Below are positions 49,401 through 59,574 of a stretch of 64,000 nt of DNA, in pieces. The stretch is from assembly GCA_949358305.1 (NCBI GenBank), contig OX442317.1, positions 496,001 through 560,000 of the forward strand. Reading direction: 5' to 3'. The position numbers were made by a program, and so were the translations under genes. This DNA comes from Strigamia acuminata. Lineage: Eukaryota > Arthropoda > Chilopoda > Geophilomorpha > Linotaeniidae. The notes below the pieces were generated by a model, which did not search any database, was not told the DNA's origin, and worked only from the letters and a program-made list of their open reading frames with translations. Within the stretch, counting starts at the first letter, position 1, and the number at the start of each line of letters is the position of its first letter.

Positions 49401-51754
49401 ATCGTATTTAAACGTAACTTTTTGCAAGCAGACACGATAGGCGGACCCTCAGTTCGCGTGTTCTCATTGGCGGATTGAGTACTCCGTTGGGAATCGACAC
49501 ACAAAACCCGAGGGAATTACATTACACGAGATTTTTTTTTATTTTTTATTTTTTATTTTTTTACTTAATCATTATTTTTATGTTTGAAATTGGATAGGAA
49601 ATAATAATTATTGAAATGAAAATGAAAATGAGAATGTGAATTGTAATTATTGTTTTTGTTGTGTGTTTTTGTTGCAAACAGGGAAAATGTCGAACGAATG
49701 CGATGCGCAACAAAGCAAATTGTCGTGTTTGAGCAAAGGTAAGCTTATCTCGTTTTGATTACATTATCCAAGTGAGTGGCAATGGTCTACATTAACGCAA
49801 TTACAGCTATAATAAACACTTTATCCCTCCTATCATCATCCCTGTTTTAATCAGGTTACAATCCCCTAATTAGTTGCGCTTTCCGATGCAACTGTGTAAA
49901 TTTCATTTATCAATTTTCGCAGAAGAATTGGAAGAAATTCTCGTGCACGAAACCCAGGCCAGGCGAAGAGCGGAAAAAGAATTCCAACTCATGAAAGGTA
50001 AAAAAAAATTAATTTTTTAATTTAAACATTTTTAAAATTTAAAAAATAAAAAAATAAAAAATCTTTTAAAGTTATTTGATTTATTTTTTTGATTTTTTCG
50101 TGCGTGTTTGTATTTGAAGAGTTGTTAGTAATTGCTGAGGGTGAGATGAATCGATAAGTAATTTGCCTGGGTGGCAATCCAAATGCGGTCGGTGGCGACG
50201 CGTGTCCAGCGGTGTTCCCTTCCCCACTCGTCCGCCAATCAGCATTGGAATTGGTGTCGTGGCCATTTGGAAGCGTGTTGGTGGCTCGATTGAAAATCGC
50301 GCGCGCGGAACGAAGGAGATTTAATAATGAAGCAATCAACGTAAACTCCCATTCTCATCACCCCTTCTGTAAAACACTAGATTATGCTCGATAAATGAAT
50401 GGAATCCCACTAAATCATTATCATTTTGATTATTTTATTCATTTCATTAATTTTTTTTTCTTTTTTTTTTTTTTCTTTTGCAGAGTCGTTCCACGAGCAA
50501 GTGAAACGTGAAGTTGCTTATCGAGAGGAAATGCTCAACAAACAATTGCACCTGGTCAGAGGTAGGGACACGAGCGGCGCCAGGAGTCTCTACGTCACCG
50601 CTCCAATGTATGCATTCTTCGTATTCGAGCATATTCAAAACAAAAAGACTTTTTTTTTTCCTTTTTTCCCTAAATTGTTTTCTTTTTTATGAATTTTGAT
50701 TAATTTATTTTTATTTTGTTGCGGTTGCTACGAATGCAATATAAACAGTAACTAACTCAAGCTCACACCTGTCCGTGTCACGCATGCGCGCCTCGCATTT
50801 TCCAATCTCTAGAGAGCTCGGCAGCCATAATGACATGATTCTTAATCAATTTGTGCAACGAGTGAAGCAGAGAGAGCCATTAATTAAGTTTATAGACAAA
50901 CACGGCTTCAGTGTTTGCATAATAATTGAAATCAATGGCGTCGGCGCAAACCAACCAATCCATTAAAAAAGTAACAAAAATGATAATAACAATAAAAATA
51001 AAGAAAAATAAAAATAAAAGCCAAAACCACAAATTTACCAAACTTAATTTACATAATTTTCCTTCAATTTAAAAAGTTTTTAATTTAAAAAAAAAACGAT
51101 ATATATATATATATTTTTAGAGACCCTTTGTCTCGAATTGAAGCAGGAGAGGAAAGCGAAGTTCGCCGCATTGCTGAAACTCAACGGTAAATTGCTTTTT
51201 AAAATTTTCTTTTAACTTATTTAATTCGCCCTCTCGCCATCACAAACGTCCATTTACTCGAGTCAAATTCAAATAGTGCGATGCGAGGGGAGTGGAGTGG
51301 GCGATGCGATTGAAGACGGAGTGGCCCATCAATTTGATGACCAACATCAGAGCGAGAGAGAAAGAAAAAAAAAAAAAACAATTTTCTTCAACTGACCGAT
51401 TGCTGCCAATAAAATGGACATTCAAAAGTCGATTCCCTTTGCGCTGACCCCGAGCCAATCCCCATGGTCATTTCCCGTGACCACCCAATCTTCATTTTAG
51501 TGATAACTTGCAATCAATTCGACTGAAAAACCATTTAGCCATTTATTCCACTTTATTCCACTTTATTCCGCCTATCTAGCAACAGATGTCTCCCCTCGAT
51601 TTGTTTGTTTTTTTGAAGCGAAAAGAAAACGGCGGCATTTATTGTGAAATAATTATTTGTAGAGGCCAACGTCGCACTGCACCATTTTTCGTACAAGATG
51701 TTGACATCGCGGCCATGTACCGAATGCGCTTACAAACCCATCCAGCCTCAGTGA
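43491..51754 (+). CDS. SKOR: SKI-family transcriptional corepressor SKOR (Fussel/Corl)
   Basis: Neuronal nuclear corepressor related to SKI/SNO that acts with SMADs and homeodomain partners. Eight exons: 43491-43529, 45890-47800, 48097-48130, 49682-49738, 49923-49997, 50484-50561, 51121-51186, 51663-51754, giving 783 residues in frame. The first exon (MDPQSSARGTTNQ) is inferred from its ATG, the strong donor CAA|GTAAGT and an in-frame join to CTTCAG|GTTTCC; a later start at MATGDL (exon 2) is possible. The Ski/Sno/Dac domain is at about 115-210 (VMLNGVPIVALVIDGKERL, ISSRRCGMITKREAERLCKS). The SMAD4-binding-like zinc domain is at about 218-313 (YHACAWGCRGSFVPSRYN, IKCNFCGLFFSPNKFIFHSH). Next are a low-complexity Pro/His/Asn-rich region and an Arg-Asp repeat. 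A C-terminal coiled coil (about 681-765) ends in ANVALHHFSYKMLTSRPCTE, a SKOR-specific signature. Confidence 0.92.
43530..45889 (+). other. SKOR intron 1 (inferred)
   Basis: A 2.4 kb intron that depends on the inferred first exon. It includes a palindromic GTCACGTGAC at about 44174-44183, a (TTTCA)n run (about 44356-44377), a (GGCTTC)n array at 45151-45190 and a (CA)n run near 45740-45772. No coding exon was recognised. Confidence 0.5.
45151..45190. repeat. (GGCTTC)n hexanucleotide repeat
   Basis: About six tandem copies of a GGCTTC hexamer lie in the inferred SKOR intron 1. It is open in all forward frames, which is an artefact of its period of six. Confidence 0.9.
47462..47544 (+). repeat. 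Arg-Asp/Glu dipeptide repeat within SKOR
   Basis: Inside SKOR exon 2 a CGN-GA(Y/R) six-base unit is repeated about 13 times, encoding an Arg-Glu then Arg-Asp dipeptide run of about 27 residues. Synonymous variation (CGC/CGA, GAC/GAT) shows it is more than a fresh slippage product. Confidence 0.9.
48131..49681 (+). other. SKOR intron between exons 3 and 4
   Basis: A 1.55 kb intron between the short exon at 48097-48130 and the one at 49682. AT-rich; no exon or recognised element was found in it. Confidence 0.6.
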
Positions 51755-52260
51755 ACTCATTACTTCCATCTCCCTATCAACAACAGCCACCTCATCATCA
51801 TCATAATCATCCGCATAATAAACAATGTGACTGTGGTGTTGCAGCTAATAACAACAAATCGCGCGAAATTGTATTCGCGGCGAATGGACTACAGGATCAT
51901 TGGAAATTTCATTTATTCTCCGGAGCTAACGACTTGTTTGGAGCTTCGTGGAGTTAAATTTAAAAAAAAAATAAATAAATAAATAAAAAAAAAAATAAAC
52001 AAAAACAAGAAAAATGCAGTTTTTTTAATAAACAAAAAAAATCTGTAAAATTTGTTATCGTGCGTGTAAAAACTTAGTAATATATACATAATAAATATTA
52101 GAATTTGTTGGCCATTCTAGACTTTTATGATAGTCAAGTTTTTCTTAAAGAAATAGAGCGCTTTTGGTTTTACGTTTTACTTTTCATCACTAGGTGGCAG
52201 GTACGGACGAAAGCAAAATCAAAACACTACGAGCAATCGCACGTGTGAAACACGATTGCG
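51755..52260. other. SKOR 3' UTR and POLG upstream region
   Basis: The first 200 bases continue as an open but out-of-frame sequence (CAT/CAC-rich). Several AATAAA-like motifs at about 51970-52035 and 52089 could end the SKOR transcript. The POLG start follows at 52261, preceded by CGCACGTGTG at about 52238-52247. Confidence 0.5.
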
Positions 52261-55200
52261 ATGCTGTGCACCCGATACAAACGTCTATTTTCTTGCCATT
52301 TGGCGAATGAATGCCTCAGACGATGTAATCGAAGCTGCTGTTCGGCAGTCTCGACCAAAATAAAATCAGAAAAAGGTAAAAAGGAAGAAACACCCGCACC
52401 GAGAATGAATTCGGTCGGAGTGCAAATGCTGTCGGAGTCGCTCTACTCGCAAATATTTGGTGAACTCAAGTCCGAAGATTTGATCCAACATCGCGACAGG
52501 ATCAACCAGATTGTGAACCATCTGAAACAACACGAACTGTGGGGCAAACAAACGGATTTATTAGCCGACGTGAAATTCAAAATTCCCAAACTGCGCGGCC
52601 GAAATGTCGATGAACATTTTCGAGTCATTGCGGACGAACAAACCGAAAAATATCGACAATTATTGAACAAACTGGTCGAAAATCGTATGCCAGCCGCGCC
52701 AGACGAGTGGAATTTCCAAGTAATTATCATATTTTGACAATTACATTGATATTTGCAAATAAAATGACATTTTTTTTCTCATTTTCTAGGCGGGTTGGAC
52801 GAAATATTCAGGGAACGGGAAGGAAATTGTCGATTTTCCGGAGGACGAAGCGCTGGTTTTTGACGTTGAAGTTTGTGTAACCGAAGGTCAATTGCCTACA
52901 CTCGCCACGGCAGTTTCGGAAAATGCTTGGTATTCGTGGTGCAGTCCAAAACTAACGGAAAAACAATTTAAACAGTCGGAAAAAACGTCGACCGATGATT
53001 TAATTCCATTGGAAACTAAATGCGGTCAAGCTGTGCCGCCGAATGGCGAGTGGAAAAAACGGATCGTCATCGGACATAATGTCAGCTTCGACCGAGCTTT
53101 ATTAAAGGAACAGTATTATTTGAAAGTAACAATTCATTCCATAATTTGATATTACAATTATTCTTATATTTTTCTTGATTTAGGAATCGAACACAAGGTT
53201 TTTAGATACGATGTCGTTGCACATTGCCGTGTCGGGAATGACTACTTTTCAAAGATCATTGAAGGCTGCAAATAAGACGAGTAAATCGGAATGTTCTGTT
53301 TTATTTATTAATTTGTTTATTTAATTAATTTTTGTTATTTAAATGCCAGACAGCAAGAGGAAAGACATCCAGGAAGCCAAATCGAAATTAAGTGGCCCGA
53401 TCGTCCAGGATTGGCAACAAATCACGTCCGCAAATAATTTGGCCGACGTGCATCAATTATATTGCGGCGGTGAACGTCTGGACAAAGATGCGCGAGACAC
53501 ATTCGTCAAAGGCTCCATGAACGACATCCGGAACAATTTCCAACCATTAATGACGTATTGTAGCCACGACGTAATAGCGACGCACGCGGTTCTTGGCGCA
53601 CTTTTACCTCAGTTTTTGCAAAGGCAAAAAGCTAAAAAGCAGACAAATTGTAGATCGACCTACAAACACGATTATATCAAAATTGCAGGTTTCCTCACCC
53701 CGTCACATTGGCCGGGATGCTCGAAATGAGCGTAGCCTACCTGCCCGTCAACGAAAATTGGCAGAAATATTTGACAAACGCTCAGTCGACGTACGACCAA
53801 CTTCAGCGAGAAGTGAAATTAACTTTGATGCATTTGGCCGACGAAGCGTGTCAATTGTCGCACGAAGAAAAGTAATTGTTTAATTGAGATTTAATCGGCA
53901 TTACAAAATTGTATTTTTATTTGAGGTACAAGAAGGATTCGTGGCTTTGGGACTTGGATTGGACGGTGAAGAAACTGAGAAATAAGAAAAACCAAACGAA
54001 AAACGACGTGCAGAACGTTCTGCCCGAATGGTACCGGAAATTATGTAGCAAAAAAGAGGAAGTTGAGTCTGGTTGGCCGCCAGGAAAGCCCGTGATCAGC
54101 ACGCAAATGCGAATCGCAGCTAAACTACTCCGACTTACCTGGCAAGGATTTCCGCTTCATCACGACGACACTCACGGCTGGGGTTATTTAGTCCCGAAAA
54201 ATTCCACCGCAAAGTGTGCGCAATCGTTCGACAGCGATAAGTTTGTGTAATTTATTATTTAAAATAAATATATATATATATATATCTTCAATTTTTGTTT
54301 AATTTTTAGAGAAAATGCCGACATCGATAAATTATGGGATCAACTGGAAAAAGGGATCGGCGACCCCGTCGAATTGTCCGTACTGTTTCAAAGATCCGCG
54401 AGAAACGAGGCCAACCGAAATAATTCGAAAAAATGGGAAAATAGCGCTCAATTAGACACAAATATCGAAATGAATGGGTGCAAATTCTACCGTCTTCCGC
54501 ACAAAGTAAGTAAACATTAAATAAAAATTAAACTTGTTACTTTTTTTAATTTTTATTTTTTTTTTGTTTAAATTTTCAGGACGGTCCTAAACACCGAGTC
54601 GGAAATCCACTCGCGAAGGATTTTTTAAATAAAATTGAAGACGGTACGTTGAAAGCGGAATCGGGCGTCAAAGCTGATAGCATTTTACGGATCGGAAAAA
54701 TGACGTCATATTGGAAAAATGCGCAGAAAAGAATCTATTCTCAACAAGTCGTGTGGCTGAAGCAGGAGGAACTAACCGAACCCACCACTCGCAACGCCGA
54801 TTACCACGAGGCGAATTCGTACGGCGCGATTTTACCGCAAATAGTGACCGCTGGAACGCTCACGAGAAGAGCAGTGGAGCCCACCTGGCTCACAGCGAGC
54901 AACGCCTATGTGCATATTTCAATTCCTTGACGAGATTTTAATTTTAATTTTTTTTAATTTCTGCTCACATTGTCAGTCCGATCGTGTCGGCAGCGAATTG
55001 AAGTCGATGATCCAAGCGCCGCCCGGATACAGATTCGTTGGTGCAGACGTCGATTCTCAGGAAATATGGATCGCAGCCACACTTGGAGATTCCAATTTCG
55101 CAGGCATTCATGGTGGGTTCACCATTTTGAATTTTATTTGGCCTATTAATGCAATTTTAAATTTTTTTGTTTCCAGGTTGTACTGCCAGCGGTTGGATGG

Positions 55201-56427
55201 TGCTCCAAGGCCGAAAGTCGGACGGGACCGACGTGCACAGCCGCACCGCCAAAACCGTAGGAATTTCTCGCGATCACGCTAAAGTGATGAACTACGGCCG
55301 AATTTACGGTGCCGGCCAACCGTTTGCCCAGCAGTTATTGAAGCAATTTAATCACCAACTTACGCCGGAAGAGGCCAAACACAAAGCTCGCACCATGTTT
55401 GCAGCGACTAAGGGAGTCAGGGGGTAAAAGGTCACGTAACGATTCAATATTTGTTCACTCGCAACTGTGAAAAACGCAGATATCGACTGAACGAGACTGG
55501 CATCGAAGTCTACAAGGAGTGGAAACGAATTCAAGGAACCTCGCCGAGTCGCAATCCGTGTTTAACCAAAGGAGAAATTGTCAACATGCTCATGATCACT
55601 AATTGGTAAACAGAAACAAACGATGCTCAAATTAATGGCGCTTACTTAATCTACACACCGCTCGTAGTTGTTTGCGCTTCGTCGACGTGGTGGGAAAGTC
55701 GGCGTGGGTCGGCGGCACCGAATCCGCCATGTTCAACCAGTTGGAGGCGATCGCGCATTCGGACGAGCCGCGCACGCCGGTGCTCGGATGCAGAATTAGT
55801 CGCTCGTTGGAACCAGCCGTTGTCGGTCAAAATGTATCGAGTTTGAATACACCGTATCGTACAAATGTATTAATAAAATTATTATTTTTTTGTCTAGTTT
55901 ATGACGAGTAGGATCAATTGGGTCGTTCAGAGTTCGGCCGTTGACTACCTACATCTCATGTTGGTTAGCATGCGATGGTTGTGCAGTTTGTATCGAATCG
56001 ATGCTCGCTTTTCGATCTCGATCCACGACGAAGTTCGATACCTGGTGAAAGAGGAGGATAGATATCGGGCGTGTCTTGCGTTGCAGATTACCAATTTGCT
56101 CACCCGGGCCTTGTTCGCCTACAAATTAGGAATGCATGATTTGCCTCAAGTTTGTGCACTCGAAATGTTTTTAAACAATAATTAACATTTTGATTTTAAT
56201 TTAAATTTCTTTTCTTTTGTTTTGTTTAGTCAGTCGCTTTCTTTAGTGCCGTCGATGTTGACACTGTGTTGAGAAAAGAAGTAACTATGGACTGTAAAAC
56301 CCCGTCCAATCCACACGGATTGTCCAAAGGATATGGAATTGCTGCTGGAGAAGCGTTTAACATTTATGAAATTCTAGACAAAACTGATGGAAACCTCGAG
56401 ATAAATAATTGTGAAAATAAAACGTGA
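52261..56427 (+). CDS. POLG: DNA polymerase gamma catalytic subunit (canonical copy)
   Basis: Mitochondrial replicative family A polymerase with 3'-5' proofreading. Fourteen exons: 52261-52719, 52790-53125, 53184-53280, 53350-53623, 53689-53871, 53926-54240, 54310-54505, 54580-54909, 54977-55112, 55177-55423, 55480-55605, 55668-55833, 55898-56149, 56230-56427. All phases agree, giving 1104 residues, near insect POLG length. The basic N-terminus ([20 protein letters not shown]) suits mitochondrial import. Exonuclease motifs: FDVE (D178, E180), GHNVSFDRA and [10 protein letters not shown]. Polymerase motif A is GADVDSQE (D754, E759). The O helix [17 protein letters not shown] keeps R807, K811, Y815 and Y819, and motif C is HDE (D999). 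The C-terminus [13 protein letters not shown] is conserved. All known catalytic residues are present. Intron 4 has a GC donor. It lies head to tail with the second POLG-like gene. Confidence 0.97.
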
Positions 56428-57548
56428 CATTGAAACAAAAAAGTGTCGTGTTATTTTTAATTTTTCTTGTTAATAATTAAAATCCGTGACATTAAAATGT
56501 GACATTAAAAAATGTGACATTAAAATCGCCATAGTTACGAACTTGTATGTTTTCTACATGTTGAACACATCAGCTGCCTCCTTTCAACCTTCCCTCACAT
56601 CGTAATGCAAACTTTGTTTGGTAGTAAATGCCACTCCAGTATTGACCGTGAAGAAGTAGAAAATGGCGATCGAGTCGTTTTGGGGTTTCTTGATCGACGG
56701 TGGCAGCTCAGTCAATGGATATGAATTAATTTCAGACCAAAATTCCATTTTGTACACTGTAATACTAATTTCCGATTTTAAAGGTTGAATTTATGGCAAA
56801 AAAACCACGCACATGCGCATGGATTAAGAATCAGATTGCATTGTGGGAAGAAGAACGGTGCGATTGGATGTAACCACGTGTGACGGCCTACAGTAGTAGA
56901 AACCATTGGTTAGTATTTTTAGAAATTCATCTGCAGACATCCAATCATTTTGAAGTGGGAAATTCAGTTTGCTTATTTTAATCTGTACTTAAGATTATAA
57001 ATGTTCGAAAATTGATTATTTATGGCTGAATAATTTAACGAATTCTGTGATTTTTATTTTTTTTTCACAAGCAGGCTGAAAACAAATCTCGTCGCCATTG
57101 GCAGCAATTTAATTCTAAGCCATCCATCTCATCCAGCTCGGTAATGTAGTTTCCTAATGTTCAAAATGCATATTAGTATTAGTAAGTACTTTTTTTCAAA
57201 TTTTACAATATTTTAGGATATGATTTAATGAATCACGGTATTTTTAATTTTTAATAAAACCATAGCTGCGTAGAAATGATTTAGTTTTGTTTGCAAGTCT
57301 AATTTTGAAATTGAGCTTTTAATCGCCAATTAAAGCAAGAAGCAAGATTCTGTCTGATTATTTAGTGAAATATTAAAATCATCAACAAAAACTTGACAAG
57401 ACAAAATAAATAACTCGAGCATTTGTTGATATTTACAAATAAACACTTGAAAACAAACTCCGCCTTCGCTTCACTGCAGCGCAGACCACCCAATAAATCT
57501 AAATGACGCTTTAATATTTATTCGAATGGTTCAGGCTTCTTCCAACAG

Positions 57549-57849
57549 ATGGAATTTCGTGAGGATCAGATTGGATTGTGGGAAGAAGACTGGCGCGGCG
57601 TCATGGTCGGCAGCTACGGCATTGGTGGATATTTTAAAACTCAATCTTTGTCCATCCACGATGGAAACTGGAGTTTGCTCAACGTCACAATGTATTTGGG
57701 TGAGTACAATTTCCAAAATTAAGAATTTACAACAATAAATTTAAAAATACCGCTATTATTATTTTCTTACAGAATGCACGCTGCAAGTTGTTTCACCAGC
57801 ACAGCCACATTGGATTCTAAGCGTCGTTGCACAAACAAAAACACGATAA
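57549..57849 (+). CDS. Possible small two-exon gene, unknown function
   Basis: An ATG at 57549 opens a 50-codon exon (57549-57699) that ends at a consensus donor (GTGAGT). It joins in frame to 57773-57849 after a pyrimidine-rich acceptor (TTTTCTTACAG), giving 75 residues starting MEFREDQIGLWEEDWRGVMV. No signal peptide, membrane segment or known domain is evident. A related 24-base stretch occurs at 56831-56854, where the same frame reads NQIALWEEERCDW and then stops, suggesting a decayed second copy. I do not recognise a family, and a chance open frame is possible. Confidence 0.3.
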
Positions 57850-58290
57850 ACACATAAATTATTTTTTTTTTTAAATGTTTTATTTCTTGATAATCGTTGC
57901 CACAAGTTTTGTCAAACATTTTTATCGTTTACATCCAAATGAAAATGTTTGCTAATTTTATTTCCTTGTTTGTTCCGAACAGCATGCAATTCAAATCCAC
58001 GCGCACATGCATTCTTCTCCAATAGTCGACTGGTGACTGGGGAATTAAAAAGAAATTGTCCTGATTAAATTTAAGGCTAGGCATTAGAATTAGATCTCGG
58101 CAAGTGCAGGAAAAACCAGGCTAATTCTTTCAAACTCATTGACAACTGGTTCAGCCCAGGAGGAACAACCCTCACCATGGGGCCCCCGCTGTGTCCTTTT
58201 GCAATCAGGGCGAAAGCGATTTACTTGTGTTATTTCTTGCATTTGTCCGTGAGCTGGGGGGTCGTCGCGAAGGGGAAGGCTCCTTTAGGG

Positions 58291-58506
58291 ACATGCTTCC
58301 AGTTGAGGGCCCTGCCGCGGACAAGGCCTAGTCCCGGTGGGTGCATTCCCTTGGTTCGTTCATGTTTACGGGGAGTCAAGCTTAGTCAGGGTGGCTTTTC
58401 GGGATGTGCTTCCAGTTGAGGGCCCTGCTTTGGACGGGCATGTTGACGGTGGCGGGCATGACGGGGCCGTGGGTGCATTCCCTTGGTTGGTTCACATTTC
58501 GGGGAG
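58291..58506. repeat. GC-rich tandem duplication of about 110 bases
   Basis: Two diverged direct copies at 58291-58376 and 58404-58506 share GCTTCCAGTTGAGGGCCCTG and GGGTGCATTCCCTTGGTT, each ending in CGGGGAGT. The block is clearly GC-richer than its AT-rich surroundings. Confidence 0.75.
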
Positions 58507-58906
58507 TTGCCAGATTTGTTTGCGCGTTTGTTTTCCCAGCGGGCGAGGGAAGTTTTGGATTGGACCCGGTCATTAGTCGACATTCGTTGGAAGGGATCAG
58601 GGAGGACATCTTGGGTCGACGAAACCACTGGACGGATTTATATGCGTAATTTGGTGTTTTAATATTGATAATGTGTTTTATTTTATTTTCTTAATTTTTA
58701 GTGTGTTAAAACTTTGAAGTGGATTTGTTTTGAATGGTAAGTTGAGGTTGAATTTTAAATGTTTGACAAAAATTTGTGGCAAATTGAGAGTGGCACTTTG
58801 TTTGTTTGTGCTGTTTTTATTAGGAAATTTGAATTTTGAAAACTGGCATTATTAGGTTTATGTGCAAATTTGAATTCGGCACACTTGTGGGCCGATATAA
58901 AAAGCG

Positions 58907-59291
58907 CAACACACATTCTTTCATCATTTGCGGGGCCGTCGTGTGCAAATTAGAGGACGAGGATTTGGCTGCCGTGCAGTGAAGCCATCGTTTGGGATTG
59001 CGAGAAATATTGTATTATATATTATTCTGTGCGATATTAAAAAGTTTGAAATTGAGTTTTAATAAAACCTATTTATCATTGGAATATTTGTTTTAATTAC
59101 ATTTTACGAATTGCCCAACACACATTCTTTCATCATTTGCGGTCGTCGTGTGGAAATTAAAGGAGGAGGATTTGGCTGCCGTGCAGTGAAGCCATCGCTT
59201 GTGATTGCGAGAAATATTGTATTATGTATTATTCTGTGCGATATTAAAAAGTTTGAAATTGGGTTTGGAATATTTGTTTTAATTACATTTA
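58907..59291. repeat. Tandem duplication of about 200 bases with TATA and polyadenylation-like motifs
   Basis: Two direct copies, 58907-59104 and 59116-59291, share CAACACACATTCTTTCATCA, ATTTGGCTGCCGTGCAGTGA and GGAATATTTGTTTTAATTAC. The right copy lacks about 25 bases. The left copy is preceded by GATATAAAAAGC (about 58894) and contains AATAAA near 59061, so it could be a short transcription unit. No convincing protein frame is shared by both copies. Confidence 0.7.
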
Positions 59292-59574
59292 AAATTTTTG
59301 ACGATGGAAATATGGATACTATTCTTATACCGCCCGCGTTAGATGATGACACGATATGGGCAGTATTCAATACGGTATTGTTTCATTCGGTCGTGTCTAG
59401 ATGGCGACAGCGACCAGAGGCAGTTTGTGATTTGAAACGGTGGCGCCATCTATGTTTCTAAGTAGTAATGAATCGAAGTCTACAGCGAGTGTCGGCGACA
59501 TGCGATGTACAGTTCTGCACAATCCAATGACAGTTCGTTTTTACGTTTGATTTAGTTGTTTAATAACAGAAAAT

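Larger units (their letters stand above)
56428..59574. other. Spacer between the two POLG genes
   Basis: About 3.1 kb without POLG remnants that I can recognise. It holds a possible small two-exon gene (57549-57849) with a partial second copy of its sequence near 56830, a GC-rich tandem repeat (58291-58506), and a tandemly duplicated TATA/AATAAA segment (58907-59291). An open stretch at 56656 begins MAIESFWGFLIDGGSS, slightly reminiscent of nucleoplasmin-fold starts, but it ends after about 40 codons. Confidence 0.5.

Noticed and set aside
59111-59461. 116-codon open frame across the right tandem copy
   Set aside because: It has no early ATG (TTG start), is not shared with the left tandem copy and shows no recognisable domain.
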